From Parvibaculum sp. (GTDB lineage Bacteria; Pseudomonadota; Alphaproteobacteria; Parvibaculales; Parvibaculaceae), in NCBI RefSeq assembly GCF_030651915.1, contig NZ_JAUSBV010000005.1, positions 620,001-684,000 of the forward strand: 64,000 nt of DNA. Direction: 5' to 3'. This document shows positions 27,029 to 35,391 of the stretch, one piece after another; position 1 is the stretch's first letter, and each line of letters starts with the position of its first letter. The position numbers and the translations under genes are program-made. The notes beneath the pieces were generated by a model. It did not search any database. It was not told the DNA's origin and saw nothing but the letters and a program-made list of their open reading frames with translations.

Positions 27029-27835
27029 ATGGACTCCGACGAGATTGATAAGGATAGCCTTCAGCCGGATGGCAAAAAGAAGGCGGCTCGCGCAGCACTT
27101 GGCGCGCTAGGCGGAGCTATCCCGTTTGTAGGCGGATTGCTGTCCGCAGGGGCCGCGTACTGGTCAGAAAGTGAGCAAGAAGACGTCGTCAACGTCCTTA
27201 GGCAATGGGTTCAAATGCTGGAGGACGAATTACGTGAAAAGGGCAAAACCATTGCGGAAGTCGTCGCTCGCGTAGATATGCACGATGAAAACGTGCGGCA
27301 GAGGATAGAATCTCCCGAGTATCAATCGCTGCTGAAGAAAGTTTTTCGTAACTGGTCATCGGTAGATACAGAGTATAAGCGCCAACGTGTCCGCAATATC
27401 TTGGCCAATGCGGCCGCAGCCAAAACCAGTTCCGACGATGTGGTGCGTCTCTTCCTTGACTGGGTAGGCCTTTACTCTGATTTCCATTTCGAAGTTGTAG
27501 GCGAAATATATCGGAATCCCGGCATTACCCGAGGGGCCATATGGGACAATCTTGGTAGACCCCAGGTCCGGGAAGATTCCGCCGATGCAGATCTCTTCAA
27601 GTTGCTTGTGCGGGATCTCAGTTTCGGAAGCGTAATAAGACAGCACCGCCCTACGGATTACGCTGGGAATTTTTTGCGACAGCAACCCAAACGCTCAAAA
27701 CCCGGCGAGGCTCCGCGTACAGCAAAATCGGCGTTCGATGAGACCGAACCATACGAGTTGACAGAACTTGGGAAGCAGTTTGTCCACTACGCCATGAACG
27801 AGATTACTGCCAAGATTGAGTTCCACGAGGAATAG
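27029..27835 (+). CDS. hypothetical protein with glycine-rich hydrophobic helix
   Basis: A protein of 268 aa, family not recognised. Residues about 19-45 (AARAALGALGGAIPFVGGLL and following) form one hydrophobic glycine-zipper-like helix. Residues 50-130 are charged helices (LRQWVQMLEDELREKGKTIA). Residues 150-200 look like a winged helix (FHFEVVGEIYRNPGITRGAI). The combination of a single insertable helix with a helical sensor part occurs in membrane-acting immune effectors, but this is only an analogy. The start ATG 27029 follows GGTAGGG. It is last in the island and ends just before a run of repeats. Confidence 0.65.
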   Translation: MDSDEIDKDSLQPDGKKKAARAALGALGGAIPFVGGLLSAGAAYWSESEQEDVVNVLRQWVQMLEDELREKGKTIAEVVARVDMHDENVRQRIESPEYQSLLKKVFRNWSSVDTEYKRQRVRNILANAAAAKTSSDDVVRLFLDWVGLYSDFHFEVVGEIYRNPGITRGAIWDNLGRPQVREDSADADLFKLLVRDLSFGSVIRQHRPTDYAGNFLRQQPKRSKPGEAPRTAKSAFDETEPYELTELGKQFVHYAMNEITAKIEFHEE

Positions 27836-27942
27836 CAAACTGCGCATCGGGTCCAACGTCCAGGTGACCCGACGGTCCTTTGCCGCGTCGTTCATTTCCT
27901 CAACGTCGGCGTCTCGGTCAATGAGTCTTTGTGAAGAGAGAC

Positions 27943-28005
27943 GGCGCGGCTTAAGCCGCGCCTTCTGGATTGCCGGATTAAGTCCGGCAAAGACGAATTG
28001 GGGGG
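27943..28005. repeat. 20-bp perfect palindrome plus modular hairpin (family B, copy 1)
   Basis: GGCGCGGCTTAAGCCGCGCC (27943-27962) is a perfect palindrome. Beside it CTGGATTGC (27965) leads into stem TGCCGGA/TCCGGCA (27971-27977, 27983-27989) and ends GACGAATTGGGG. The outer words recur at 28684-28779 and 29515-29550 with different inner sequence. Confidence 0.8.
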
Positions 28006-28010
28006 TGGCG

Positions 28011-28073
28011 AATACGGTGACAGGCGCAACGTTCCCTTCCGAGCATGGGATTTGTTGCTCCTGTCACCGTATT
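28011..28073. repeat. 63-bp palindromic repeat, copy 1 (5' of GNAT gene)
   Basis: Left arm AATACGGTGACAGGCGCAAC (28011-28030) and right arm GTTGCTCCTGTCACCGTATT (28054-28073) are complementary at 19 of 20 positions around a 23-nt centre. A second copy in the same orientation follows the GNAT gene at 28610. Confidence 0.88.
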
Positions 28074-28116
28074 GCGCCGTATTGTGGACCTAGTCTTGTG
28101 GAGCCAGGTTGTTGTC

Positions 28117-28614
28117 ATGCCGCCCGCCGCCGAGACACACATCCGTCGCGCGACGTCGAGCGATGCGCCCGTGCTTCGGGCGATTCTTTACGAAACGTAT
28201 GAGAGCACCTGGTTTCCCGCGTTGACGCCCGCTGCCGCTCAGCGGTTCCGCGATGAGGACCGTCCTGGCGCTTACGTCAGGGCGCGGGGCACCGCGTTTT
28301 GGGTCGCGGAATGCGATGGGCAGGTCGTCGGCTTCGTGGATTGGGACGCGGATTTCGTGAACGCCCTTCATGTGCGCCCCGGTCACGCGCGAAAGGGTGT
28401 GGGCAGCCGCCTGATGGACATGGCGGAGACCGAGATCGCGAGAGCGGGCTTTCCCACTGCGCGCCTGGAGACAGACACGTTCAACGCGCGTTCGCGCGCC
28501 TTCTACGCGAAGCGCGGATATCGTGAAGCCGATCAATATCCCGACACTGAATGGAACAGCGGACTCACGACGCTCCTTCTGGTGAAGCCGCTTGGCCAGG
28601 CCGGAACAGGGTGA
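28117..28614 (+). CDS. GNAT family N-acetyltransferase
   Basis: A single GNAT domain of 165 aa. The acetyl-CoA loop is VRPGHARKGVGSRLM (the R/Q-x2-G-x-G/A motif) followed by the C-terminal YAKRGYREADQY. The substrate is unknown. ATG 28117 is preferred; the frame is open to ATG 28045, but that lies inside the upstream palindromic repeat. The stop codon TGA (28612-28614) is itself part of the downstream repeat copy. The gene therefore sits exactly between two repeats, with no clear promoter of its own. Confidence 0.88.
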   Translation: MPPAAETHIRRATSSDAPVLRAILYETYESTWFPALTPAAAQRFRDEDRPGAYVRARGTAFWVAECDGQVVGFVDWDADFVNALHVRPGHARKGVGSRLMDMAETEIARAGFPTARLETDTFNARSRAFYAKRGYREADQYPDTEWNSGLTTLLLVKPLGQAGTG

Positions 28615-28672
28615 CAGGCGCAACGTTCCCTTCCGGGCATGGGAATTGTTGCTCCTGTCAGTGTATTGCAGA
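28610..28672. repeat. palindromic repeat, copy 2 (3' of GNAT gene)
   Basis: GGTGACAGGCGCAAC ... GTTGCTCCTGTCA, about 57 nt aligned to copy 1 with roughly five mismatches, same orientation. The outer arm is shorter than in copy 1. The first bases overlap the GNAT stop codon. Confidence 0.85.
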
Positions 28673-28826
28673 GTTTGCCGCATCTGGATTGCTTCGCGTT
28701 CGGCGCTCGAAAAGATCCACCTGACCTTTTCGTTTGCTGACGCAAAACGCGCCTCACCCTCGCAATGACGAATTGGGGGATGAACGGAGTGGTGTGCTGC
28801 CGGTTATGCGCTGAGCTTCCACGCCT

Positions 28827-28885
28827 ACCCCTCCCCGAAATTCGCTACGCGAATTTCGACCCTCCCTCAGGGGGAGGGTGGGAAG
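28827..28885. repeat. modular hairpin element, family A, copy 1
   Basis: Outer CCCCTCCCC, inner stem CGAAATTCG/CGAATTTCG (28836-28844, 28850-28858), then ACCCTCCC/GGGAGGGT (28859-28866, 28872-28879) and GGGAAG. The outer parts match two elements at 54.8-55.0 kb almost exactly while the inner stem is a different sequence. Confidence 0.8.
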
Positions 28886-28915
28886 GAAGAGGTTTTTCCT
28901 CCCTCGCCCAAATTA

Positions 28916-28944
28916 AAAGAGCCTCCGTTTCCGGGGGGCTCTTT
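28916..28944 (-). terminator. terminator for the gene at 28998-29270
   Basis: AAAGAGCC (28916-28923) pairs with GGCTCTTT (28937-28944). On the minus strand the stem continues into TTTAATTT. It lies 54 bp past the stop of the small hypothetical gene. Confidence 0.7.
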
Positions 28945-28997
28945 CCGTTTCGATTCAGCGAGGTGGCACGGAATACGGCGAGACGCTTGTCGGCCGT

Positions 28998-29270
28998 TCA
29001 GACCCGCTCCTTCTCCCTGGGCGCCGAAACGCGGCGGGGCTTTGTTTCCGCTTTGGGCCGGGGCAGGAGACGGAAGCGGGACTGGCACCAGGCGAAATCA
29101 ACGCCGACATCCAGCAGCGCATCGGAACGCCCGCAGGGGCAGGCAAATTCGAGGACGGCGAGCACACGGTAGGTCTCGCCGGCCTGCAGCGGCACCGGCT
29201 GGCCCGTGACATGGTTCGGGGCGGCATTGACGCAAAGAACAATATCGCCGGGTCCGACAGCGTCGCTCAT
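28998..29270 (-). CDS. small hypothetical protein
   Basis: A protein of 90 aa, beginning MSDAVGPGDIVLCVNAAPN. An SH3-like start (GDIVLCV, then L-x-x-G-x-x-YRVLAV) and three Cys (CPCG and a later C in FAWCQ) suggest a small barrel that may bind metal. The C-terminal 25 residues are basic. Function is unknown. ATG 29270 has GGAAG close upstream; ATG 29279 is also in frame. It is followed by its own terminator. Confidence 0.6.
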   Translation of the reverse strand: MSDAVGPGDIVLCVNAAPNHVTGQPVPLQAGETYRVLAVLEFACPCGRSDALLDVGVDFAWCQSRFRLLPRPKAETKPRRVSAPREKERV

Positions 29271-29452
29271 GGCTTCCATCCCTTGTGCGGGGACAAGAAT
29301 AGACTTCGACCCGCAAGGGGGAAAGGCCGCTTTTGGCGCGGCGCGGCTGTGCGGGGTTGGGCGGATTACTGTTTCCGCCGTTCGCCCGCGCGCGAAATTC
29401 GTTCGTCATTGCGCGGTTGGGGAGGCGTGTGTGGCTCACACCGCCTCACAGC

Positions 29453-29543
29453 GTCATTGCGAGGAGCGAAGCGACGAAGCAACCCAGAAGCGGCAAACTC
29501 TGCATGCGCGGCTTCTGGGTTGCTTCGCTTCGCTCGCAATGAC
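29453..29543. repeat. long imperfect inverted repeat (family B hairpin)
   Basis: Left arm GTCATTGCGAGGAGCGAAGC... (29453-29491) and right arm GCTTCTGGGTTGCTTCGCTT... (29511-29543) are complementary except for two small indels. The words CATTGCGAG/CTCGCAATG with GAAGCAACCCAG are those of a very common proteobacterial intergenic repeat. Confidence 0.88.
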
Positions 29544-29573
29544 GAATTTGGAGAACGTGCCGGGCGCTGCCGC

Positions 29574-30059
29574 TTAGAGCTGCTTCAGCATGTTTTCGGC
29601 GCCGGAGATTTCGGCCTTGCCGCCGGCGGGTTCCATGTTGAGGCTTTTGACGACGCCGTCATCGACCAGCATCGAGTAGCGCGCCGAGCGCATGCCCATG
29701 CCGAAGCCGGTGCCGTCGAAGCCGAGACCCAGCGCCTTGGTGAAGTCGCCATTGCCGTCGCCGAGCATCGTCACCTTACCGTCGGCGCCTTGCGACTTGC
29801 CCCAGGCGCCCATGACGAAGGCGTCGTTGACCGAGAGGCAGGCGATCTCGTCGACGCCCTTGCCCTTGATCGTTTCGGCGCTCTGGATGAAGCCCGGCAG
29901 GTGCTGGTTGGAACAGGTCGGCGTGAAGGCGCCCGGCAGCGCGAAGACGACGATCTTGCGGCCCTTGAAATATTCCGACGTCTTGACCGGCGCCGGGCCC
30001 TTGTCGGTCAATTGCATCAGGGTCGCTTCGGGAATGCGGTCTCCAACCTTGATCGTCAT
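29574..30059 (-). CDS. peroxiredoxin (Prx5/AhpE-like)
   Basis: Reduces hydrogen and organic peroxides. The protein has 161 aa. The peroxidatic Cys is in PGAFTPTCSNQHLPGF, the Prx5 subfamily signature, and the Arg that supports it is in MGMRSARYSML. There is no obvious resolving Cys at the C terminus, so a 1-Cys mechanism or an external thiol is likely. ATG 30059 gives the family start MTIKVGD. It lies beside a DsbD-N domain gene and yqgE, an arrangement also seen in other alphaproteobacteria. Confidence 0.93.
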   Translation of the reverse strand: MTIKVGDRIPEATLMQLTDKGPAPVKTSEYFKGRKIVVFALPGAFTPTCSNQHLPGFIQSAETIKGKGVDEIACLSVNDAFVMGAWGKSQGADGKVTMLGDGNGDFTKALGLGFDGTGFGMGMRSARYSMLVDDGVVKSLNMEPAGGKAEISGAENMLKQL

Positions 30060-30144
30060 GGCTGCCTCCTTGAGGGATTGTTGGGGGGTCACGTTGGGGC
30101 GCATTAAAGCGCCAATCGCCGCGGTTCGCCAGCCCCTGCCCGCC

Positions 30145-30972
30145 TCAGGGCATGGTGTGCCAGGCGATGCGGGCTTCTTCGGGGCCGGCGAAAATGAAGC
30201 CCAGTCTTTCGCCTTCCAGCACCGAAGCCGAAAGCGCGCCGACCTCGACGCTGTAGCGCAGCACGTCGCCGACACGGCGGACCGACGGCGTGCCGAACCA
30301 GACACCCTCCGGCCCGTCGACAATCAATTGCGGCGCCGGACATCCCGGCGCACAGCCGGTGAACTCGATTTCAAGGACCGGCGCAGCGGCATCGCGCCAG
30401 CCGACCGCCACCGCCTGGTCCGCGTCCAGCGGCTGCGGCAGATGCGCGAGCGCGCCGACAAGGCGCATCAGATCGACCGACGGCTCGGCGCGGGCGCCCT
30501 CCTCCGCCGGCGGCACGGTCAACGTCAGCGCCGCCTCGCGCGGCACGCAGATCATGTCCGAACAAACGCCATAAGACATGGACAGGCGCAAGATGGCGGG
30601 CAGCGTCGCGTCGACCGGCTTCACGCGCAGCGGCCATGTTACCTGGTCGAGATATCCGAAGGTCACATCGCCCGGATCGTCGAAACGGCGCGGCGCCGGC
30701 CAGCTCAGATCGATGTCCTCGATATTTTCCGATTCCGACCAGTCGAAGGCCGGGGCGATGCCGCTGTCGCCCGGATGCTTCCAATAGGTTTTCCAGCCGG
30801 GTTCAAGCTGCATTTCAACACCGGCTAGAAAAGGCGCGCCGTCATGCGCCGTCACGGCGGCTGACATGCGCACAATCGAGGCGCTGTCGGCCGTGGCGGC
30901 AAGGGCGGGCAGCGATGCCGCCAGCGCCAGCGCGCATAGTGCCGTTGTCCATAAAGCCTTCATGCCCGACAT
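30145..30972 (-). CDS. DsbD N-terminal-domain periplasmic protein
   Basis: A protein of 275 aa with a Sec signal peptide (LWTTALCALALAASLPALA). The mature part matches the immunoglobulin-like N-terminal domain of DsbD: MQLEPGWKTYWKHPGDSGIA, then the Cys pair in SYGVCSDMICVPREA. A second pair is in FTGCAPGCPAP. It lacks the membrane and thioredoxin domains of full DsbD, so a separate partner must reduce it. The start is ATG 30972 or 30963; the frame is open to 31026. It is divergent from yqgE. Confidence 0.82.
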   Translation of the reverse strand: MSGMKALWTTALCALALAASLPALAATADSASIVRMSAAVTAHDGAPFLAGVEMQLEPGWKTYWKHPGDSGIAPAFDWSESENIEDIDLSWPAPRRFDDPGDVTFGYLDQVTWPLRVKPVDATLPAILRLSMSYGVCSDMICVPREAALTLTVPPAEEGARAEPSVDLMRLVGALAHLPQPLDADQAVAVGWRDAAAPVLEIEFTGCAPGCPAPQLIVDGPEGVWFGTPSVRRVGDVLRYSVEVGALSASVLEGERLGFIFAGPEEARIAWHTMP

Positions 30973-31178
30973 TTCCCGGTTTCCGTCCTGCCCGTTTCGG
31001 GCCGCTCGCGCCCCTATGCGCGCCATCTTGATTGTTTTATCAAAATATTGCGTGAAAAGAACGACCGCGTTTCATTGCCGAGGCCGGCGGCACATGGCGC
31101 GTGACATCACGCGGCCAAGAGGGCAGGATTTCAGCTGTGCCTGCGCGCCACGCGCCAACAGCCGGAGACAGGCTGCCC

Positions 31179-31784
31179 ATGAGCCCGATGTCGTCGGATT
31201 TGAGTTGCCAGCCCGAGGAAACCGGGTTCCTCGAAGGCAAGATGCTGATCGCCATGCCATCGATCGGCGATGTCCGCTTCGCGCGCACGCTGATCTATAT
31301 GTGCGTTCACAATCCCGATGGCGCCATGGGCATCGTCGTCAACAAACCGGCGCCCGACATCACCTTTGCCGATCTTCTCGACCGGCTGTCGATCGATATG
31401 CCGCGCAAGGTCGCGGAGATCGACTGCCCCGTTCTTGTGGGCGGGCCGGTCGAAACGGGGCGCGGCTTCGTGCTGCATACGCAAGACTATTTCTCGGAAG
31501 AGTCGACCCTGCCCGTCGATGAGGATGTCGGGCTGACGGCGAGTGTCGACATCTTGCGCGCCATGGCGGGCGGCCATGGCCCGCGGCATGCCCTTCTTGC
31601 GCTTGGCTATGCCGGCTGGGCGCCCGGCCAGCTCGATGCCGAAATCCAGTCCAATGGCTGGCTCCATTGCGATACGGATTCCGACCTGCTGTTCGGTCTC
31701 GACATCGAAACAAAATATCAGAAGGCGCTGGCGAAGCTCGGCGTCGACATTTCACTGCTTTCGGCCGATGCGGGGCACGCCTGA
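31179..31784 (+). CDS. YqgE/AlgH family protein (UPF0301)
   Basis: A protein of 201 aa. Family blocks are all present: [36 protein letters not shown] and [16 protein letters not shown]. Biochemical function is unknown. ATG 31179 gives the usual short N terminus; the frame is open to 31101. Confidence 0.93.
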   Translation: MSPMSSDLSCQPEETGFLEGKMLIAMPSIGDVRFARTLIYMCVHNPDGAMGIVVNKPAPDITFADLLDRLSIDMPRKVAEIDCPVLVGGPVETGRGFVLHTQDYFSEESTLPVDEDVGLTASVDILRAMAGGHGPRHALLALGYAGWAPGQLDAEIQSNGWLHCDTDSDLLFGLDIETKYQKALAKLGVDISLLSADAGHA

Positions 31785-31795
31785 GGCGCGGCGCA

Positions 31796-34735
31796 TCAAC
31801 GGCGCCAATGACGGGTGATAAAGTCGAGCGCTTCCGAGGCCCGCATCGGCTGGCCAAAATAATAGCCCTGTCCGTAGTCGCAGCCCATATTCGCCAGATC
31901 CTGCGCCTGCGTTTCGCTTTCGGTGCCTTCGGCGACCACTTCCATGCCGAGATCATGCGCCAGCGTCACCATCGAGCGGATGATCAGCGGCGTCTCGCGA
32001 TCGGCCGACATGCCGGCGACAAATGAGCGGTCGATCTTCAAGGTGTCGAACGGGAAGCGCTGCAGGTAACTCAGGCTCGAATAGCCGGTGCCGAAATCAT
32101 CGAGCGAAAGGCCGGCGCCCAGCGCCTTGAGGCGCGTCAACATCGTCGCGGCGAATTCGGGGTTCTCCATCACCAGCGACTCCGTCACTTCGAGCTTCAG
32201 CGATCCGCGTTCGACGTCGATGCGGTTCAGCACGCGCTTCACATCCTCGATCAGATCGTGACGCAGCAACTGACGGCTCGACACGTTGACGCTGGCGAAG
32301 AGCGGGCGCTCCATCGGAAACAGTTTCTGCCAGGTCGCCAATTCCTCGCTGGCGGCGCGCAAGGCAAAGCGGCCGATATCGGTGATAATGCCCATCTCTT
32401 CGGCCAAAGGCACAAAGCTGTCCGGCATCTGCAGGCCGTCTTTGGGATGGTTCCAGCGGATCAGCGCTTCAAAGCCGCGCACGCCGCCATCGATCAGCGA
32501 CATGATCGGCTGATAGTAGAGTTCCATCTCCTTGCGTTCGATGGCGTGGCGCAAATCCGTTTCAAGCGTCAAATGATCGTCGGTTTCGGCGCGCATCGCC
32601 GGCTCGAACATGTCGATCCGCGCCTTGCCCGAGCGCTTGGCGCGATACATGGCGATTTCGACTTCGGTGAAGAGGTCTTCCGGATTCTCGTGCGCGTCTT
32701 CGCAAATGGCGACACCGATCGAGGAGGTCGGGTAGACCTCGTGCCCGGCGACCTCGATCGGCTGGCGCAGAAATTCGCTCGCCTGTTCGGCAAAGGCCAG
32801 TGCGTCTTCGCGCTGGGTGCGGGATGTCAGCAGCACGGCAAAGGCGTCGCCGTCGATGCGCGCCACCGTGTCATCCTGCGTGATCAGCGACTCGAGCCGG
32901 CGGGCGATGGCGATCAGCAAGGCGTCGCCGCCTGAATGCCCGAGACTGTCATTGACGGTCTTGAAACGGTCGAGGTCGATCAGCAGGATCGCGGCGCGCG
33001 GGCGATCGAGCAGGTCCGGCCGGCGAATGGCGCGTTCGAGACGGTCCATGAAGAGGGCGCGATTGGGGAGGCCCGTCAGACTGTCATGCACGCTGTCATG
33101 CAGCAGACGTTCCTCGGCATGTTTCCGCGCCGAGATGTCGCGGACCGTGCCGATGCAGCGGGCGGTGCCGGTGTCGGCGGCGGCGACGCAGCTTGCGCTC
33201 AGCGCAACCCAGCGGAAAACACCATCCGAATGACGCATCCGGAATTCAAGCGTGAAGGCGACATTGCCGCGATGGAAATAGGCGTTGAGGGCGGTGCGAT
33301 AGGTTTCACGGTCGGCGGGGTGCATGTGCTCGCGCCAGAGCAGTTCGTTGCCGTCCAGCGTGCCGGCGTCGAGCCCCAACATCGCTTCCACAGAGGGCGA
33401 TACATAAAGGCGGTCGTTGGTCGCATCCCAGTCCCAGACGCCCATGCGGGCGCCCGACAGGGCAAAGGCATTGCGTTGTTCGCTGCGCAGCGTGCCGAGA
33501 TCGGCACGGCGCCGTCCGCCCTGTGCGTGATAGGCGGCCGCGAAGGCGAAAAGCGTCAGCGCCGCCGTCAGGAGCCCGCCCGAAAAGGTCGTGCCGACAA
33601 ACGGCATGGACACCCATCCGGTCGTGTGAAGGGCCGCGACAAGGCCGGCGAAGCCGAACAACACCGCACCCGGGATCAGCAGCTGGGCCGGGCGAACGCC
33701 GCGCAGCGCCGCCATGACGACCAGCGGTACGCCGGCAATCACCGCCATCGCCAGGATCCCCCTGACGTAGAAGGCACCGAGCGGCACGCTGAGCAAGGCG
33801 AGCGGAATGCCCGCCAGGGATGCGTAGACCATCAGCCGCGCCAGACGCGACGGCCATCGCGCGAGCCGTTCGAGATCGAGAAAAAAGCGTTCCAGCGCGA
33901 AGACGGCGGCGGCAAAGAGGGCCAAGGCCGATATGCGCAGCGTCATGTCCCATCGCGGGGCGAGATCGAGGAGCGCGGCGACATAGCCGAACTCCGTCAA
34001 CAAGAGCAGAAATCCCGTGCCGAGAAGGCCGGCGGTCGCGCGGGCGGCAGAAACGCGCGTCAGGATTGCCAATGCCGAAAGATAGATCGCGAATGCCGCG
34101 ACGACCGCCAGCATGCCGCCCTCGACCAGCGCCAGCCGCCGCATGAAAGATGTCCATGCATCGGCCTGCCAGAGATAGAGGCTTTCCGGTGCTTCATCGG
34201 CATGCAGGGCCACCGTGATGCTGGTTTCGGCGCTCGCGGAAACCGCAAAGACCGAGAAGCCGCGCCGCTGGTCGCCGGTTACCGGCACCGGGTCTTCGCC
34301 GCCCGCCGTCACGACGCGGTCGATGGCGTTGCGCGGCAACGGCCAGAAGAGGTTGCCCAGGCCGCGGCCACGTTCGTCGGCGACCAGATAGCGATGCACA
34401 GGCTCGTCCGACCGGTTGCGCAATGCGACAGCGATCCAGGTGCCGCTCGCGCCGTCGCCGTCGGAAATGACAATGGCGCCCTCTGCAAGCGCGCCTTCAT
34501 CGATGCCGGCCGCTTCCTCTTCGAACTCGCTGGCGATTTCGGATGTGCCGGCCGTCGGCGGTTCGATCGTCAGCCGCCGACCGGCGGCCTCATAGCGCTC
34601 GACATGGGGGGTCAAATCAACCACCGGGGCCCGGTCGTCGAGCGCCACGGCATCGAGCGCCTGCACCGTTCCCGGCAGCGCGGTGGCGACCGCCAAAGCG
34701 ATTACCGCAAGCACGCCGCGAATGCGCGCTTTCAT
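31796..34735 (-). CDS. membrane GGDEF/EAL protein with degenerate GGDEF
   Basis: A protein of 979 aa: signal peptide, periplasmic sensor domain (to about 200), seven or so membrane helices (about 205-415), PAS domain (about 440-560), GGDEF domain and EAL domain. The GGDEF site reads [11 protein letters not shown], so the second Gly and the Glu are lost and cyclase activity is unlikely. The EAL domain is intact: [40 protein letters not shown] and AEGTES. It most likely hydrolyses cyclic di-GMP under control of an external signal, with the GGDEF domain as a possible GTP sensor. The start is ATG 34735, which opens the signal peptide. Confidence 0.9.
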   Translation of the reverse strand: MKARIRGVLAVIALAVATALPGTVQALDAVALDDRAPVVDLTPHVERYEAAGRRLTIEPPTAGTSEIASEFEEEAAGIDEGALAEGAIVISDGDGASGTWIAVALRNRSDEPVHRYLVADERGRGLGNLFWPLPRNAIDRVVTAGGEDPVPVTGDQRRGFSVFAVSASAETSITVALHADEAPESLYLWQADAWTSFMRRLALVEGGMLAVVAAFAIYLSALAILTRVSAARATAGLLGTGFLLLLTEFGYVAALLDLAPRWDMTLRISALALFAAAVFALERFFLDLERLARWPSRLARLMVYASLAGIPLALLSVPLGAFYVRGILAMAVIAGVPLVVMAALRGVRPAQLLIPGAVLFGFAGLVAALHTTGWVSMPFVGTTFSGGLLTAALTLFAFAAAYHAQGGRRRADLGTLRSEQRNAFALSGARMGVWDWDATNDRLYVSPSVEAMLGLDAGTLDGNELLWREHMHPADRETYRTALNAYFHRGNVAFTLEFRMRHSDGVFRWVALSASCVAAADTGTARCIGTVRDISARKHAEERLLHDSVHDSLTGLPNRALFMDRLERAIRRPDLLDRPRAAILLIDLDRFKTVNDSLGHSGGDALLIAIARRLESLITQDDTVARIDGDAFAVLLTSRTQREDALAFAEQASEFLRQPIEVAGHEVYPTSSIGVAICEDAHENPEDLFTEVEIAMYRAKRSGKARIDMFEPAMRAETDDHLTLETDLRHAIERKEMELYYQPIMSLIDGGVRGFEALIRWNHPKDGLQMPDSFVPLAEEMGIITDIGRFALRAASEELATWQKLFPMERPLFASVNVSSRQLLRHDLIEDVKRVLNRIDVERGSLKLEVTESLVMENPEFAATMLTRLKALGAGLSLDDFGTGYSSLSYLQRFPFDTLKIDRSFVAGMSADRETPLIIRSMVTLAHDLGMEVVAEGTESETQAQDLANMGCDYGQGYYFGQPMRASEALDFITRHWRR

Positions 34736-34776
34736 CGAGGCCCCTCGCCGCATTGGCCGATCTCTCCCCTTTAAAA

Positions 34777-35364
34777 TCACCGGCGCGGATCGTCGCGCAA
34801 AATGGCAAACACGACGTGATCTCGCCACATGCCGTTGATGCGGAGATAGCCCCGCGCGTGGCCCTCCTCGGTGAAGCCGCATTTGCGCAACACCGCGCGG
34901 GACCTTTCATTCTCGGGCAGGCAGGCTGCTTGCAGTCTGTGCAATTTCAGTTCCTCAAACACATATGGGATCAGCGCCCGCACCGCCGCCGTTACATAGC
35001 CCTGCCCCGCATATTTCTCACCTGCCCAGTAGCCCAACGAACATGACTGCTGGACCCCGCGCTGGACGCCGGACAAGGTGCATCCACCGACAAGGGCCTC
35101 ATCCTGCTCGCGAAAGATGAAGAAGGGGTAGGCATGGTCCTCCCGAATCTCGCGCACATAGCGGCGGAGGCGGCGGCGATAGGCCGTTCTGGTCAGGTCG
35201 TCCTGCGCCCAGGTCGGCTCCCATGGCGTCAGGAAATCGCGGCTATCGGCACGCAAGGCCGCCCAGGCGGAATGGTCGCCAGGTTGCGGCGCGCGCAGAT
35301 ATACGCCCTGACCCAGAATGAGCGGCGTGGTCTCCGGCTTCGTGATCGAACGAAGAAATGCCAT
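34777..35364 (-). CDS. RimJ/RimL-type GNAT acetyltransferase
   Basis: A protein of 195 aa. [18 protein letters not shown] and [20 protein letters not shown] (the acetyl-CoA loop) followed by [20 protein letters not shown] are the standard blocks of ribosomal-protein alanine N-acetyltransferases, with the [20 protein letters not shown] ending. The target could be S5, S12, L7/L12 or a small molecule. It is 27 bp downstream of the M16 peptidase, probably the same transcript. Confidence 0.9.
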   Translation of the reverse strand: MAFLRSITKPETTPLILGQGVYLRAPQPGDHSAWAALRADSRDFLTPWEPTWAQDDLTRTAYRRRLRRYVREIREDHAYPFFIFREQDEALVGGCTLSGVQRGVQQSCSLGYWAGEKYAGQGYVTAAVRALIPYVFEELKLHRLQAACLPENERSRAVLRKCGFTEEGHARGYLRINGMWRDHVVFAILRDDPRR

Positions 35365-35391
35365 GGCCGGACGCGCCTCCCGATCGCGACC

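Larger units (their letters stand above)
28615..28997. other. 383-bp repeat-filled gap
   Basis: No gene is supported. From left to right it holds palindromic repeat copy 2, a modular hairpin of family B (28684-28779, outer words CTGGATTGC and GCAATGACGAATTGGGGG with a ~65-nt interior), a modular hairpin of family A (28827-28885), and a terminator for the minus-strand gene to the right (28916-28944). Confidence 0.7.

Noticed and set aside
28011-28672. Integron cassette with attC sites around the GNAT gene
   Set aside because: The arms do not fit the RYYYAAC / GTTRRRY core-site consensus of attC and no integrase is present. The cassette-like layout is kept as a finding without that label.
33081-33110. 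Fourth CTGTCA array (two CTGTCATG units)
   Set aside because: Spacing is 12 nt, only two units occur and the flanking C run and A-rich spacers are missing; it is ordinary coding sequence for [10 protein letters not shown].
32936-34774. 612-codon plus-strand frame opposite the GGDEF/EAL gene
   Set aside because: Composition is Arg/Gly/Gln rich with no domain; the minus strand encodes a full signal-sensor-GGDEF-EAL protein.
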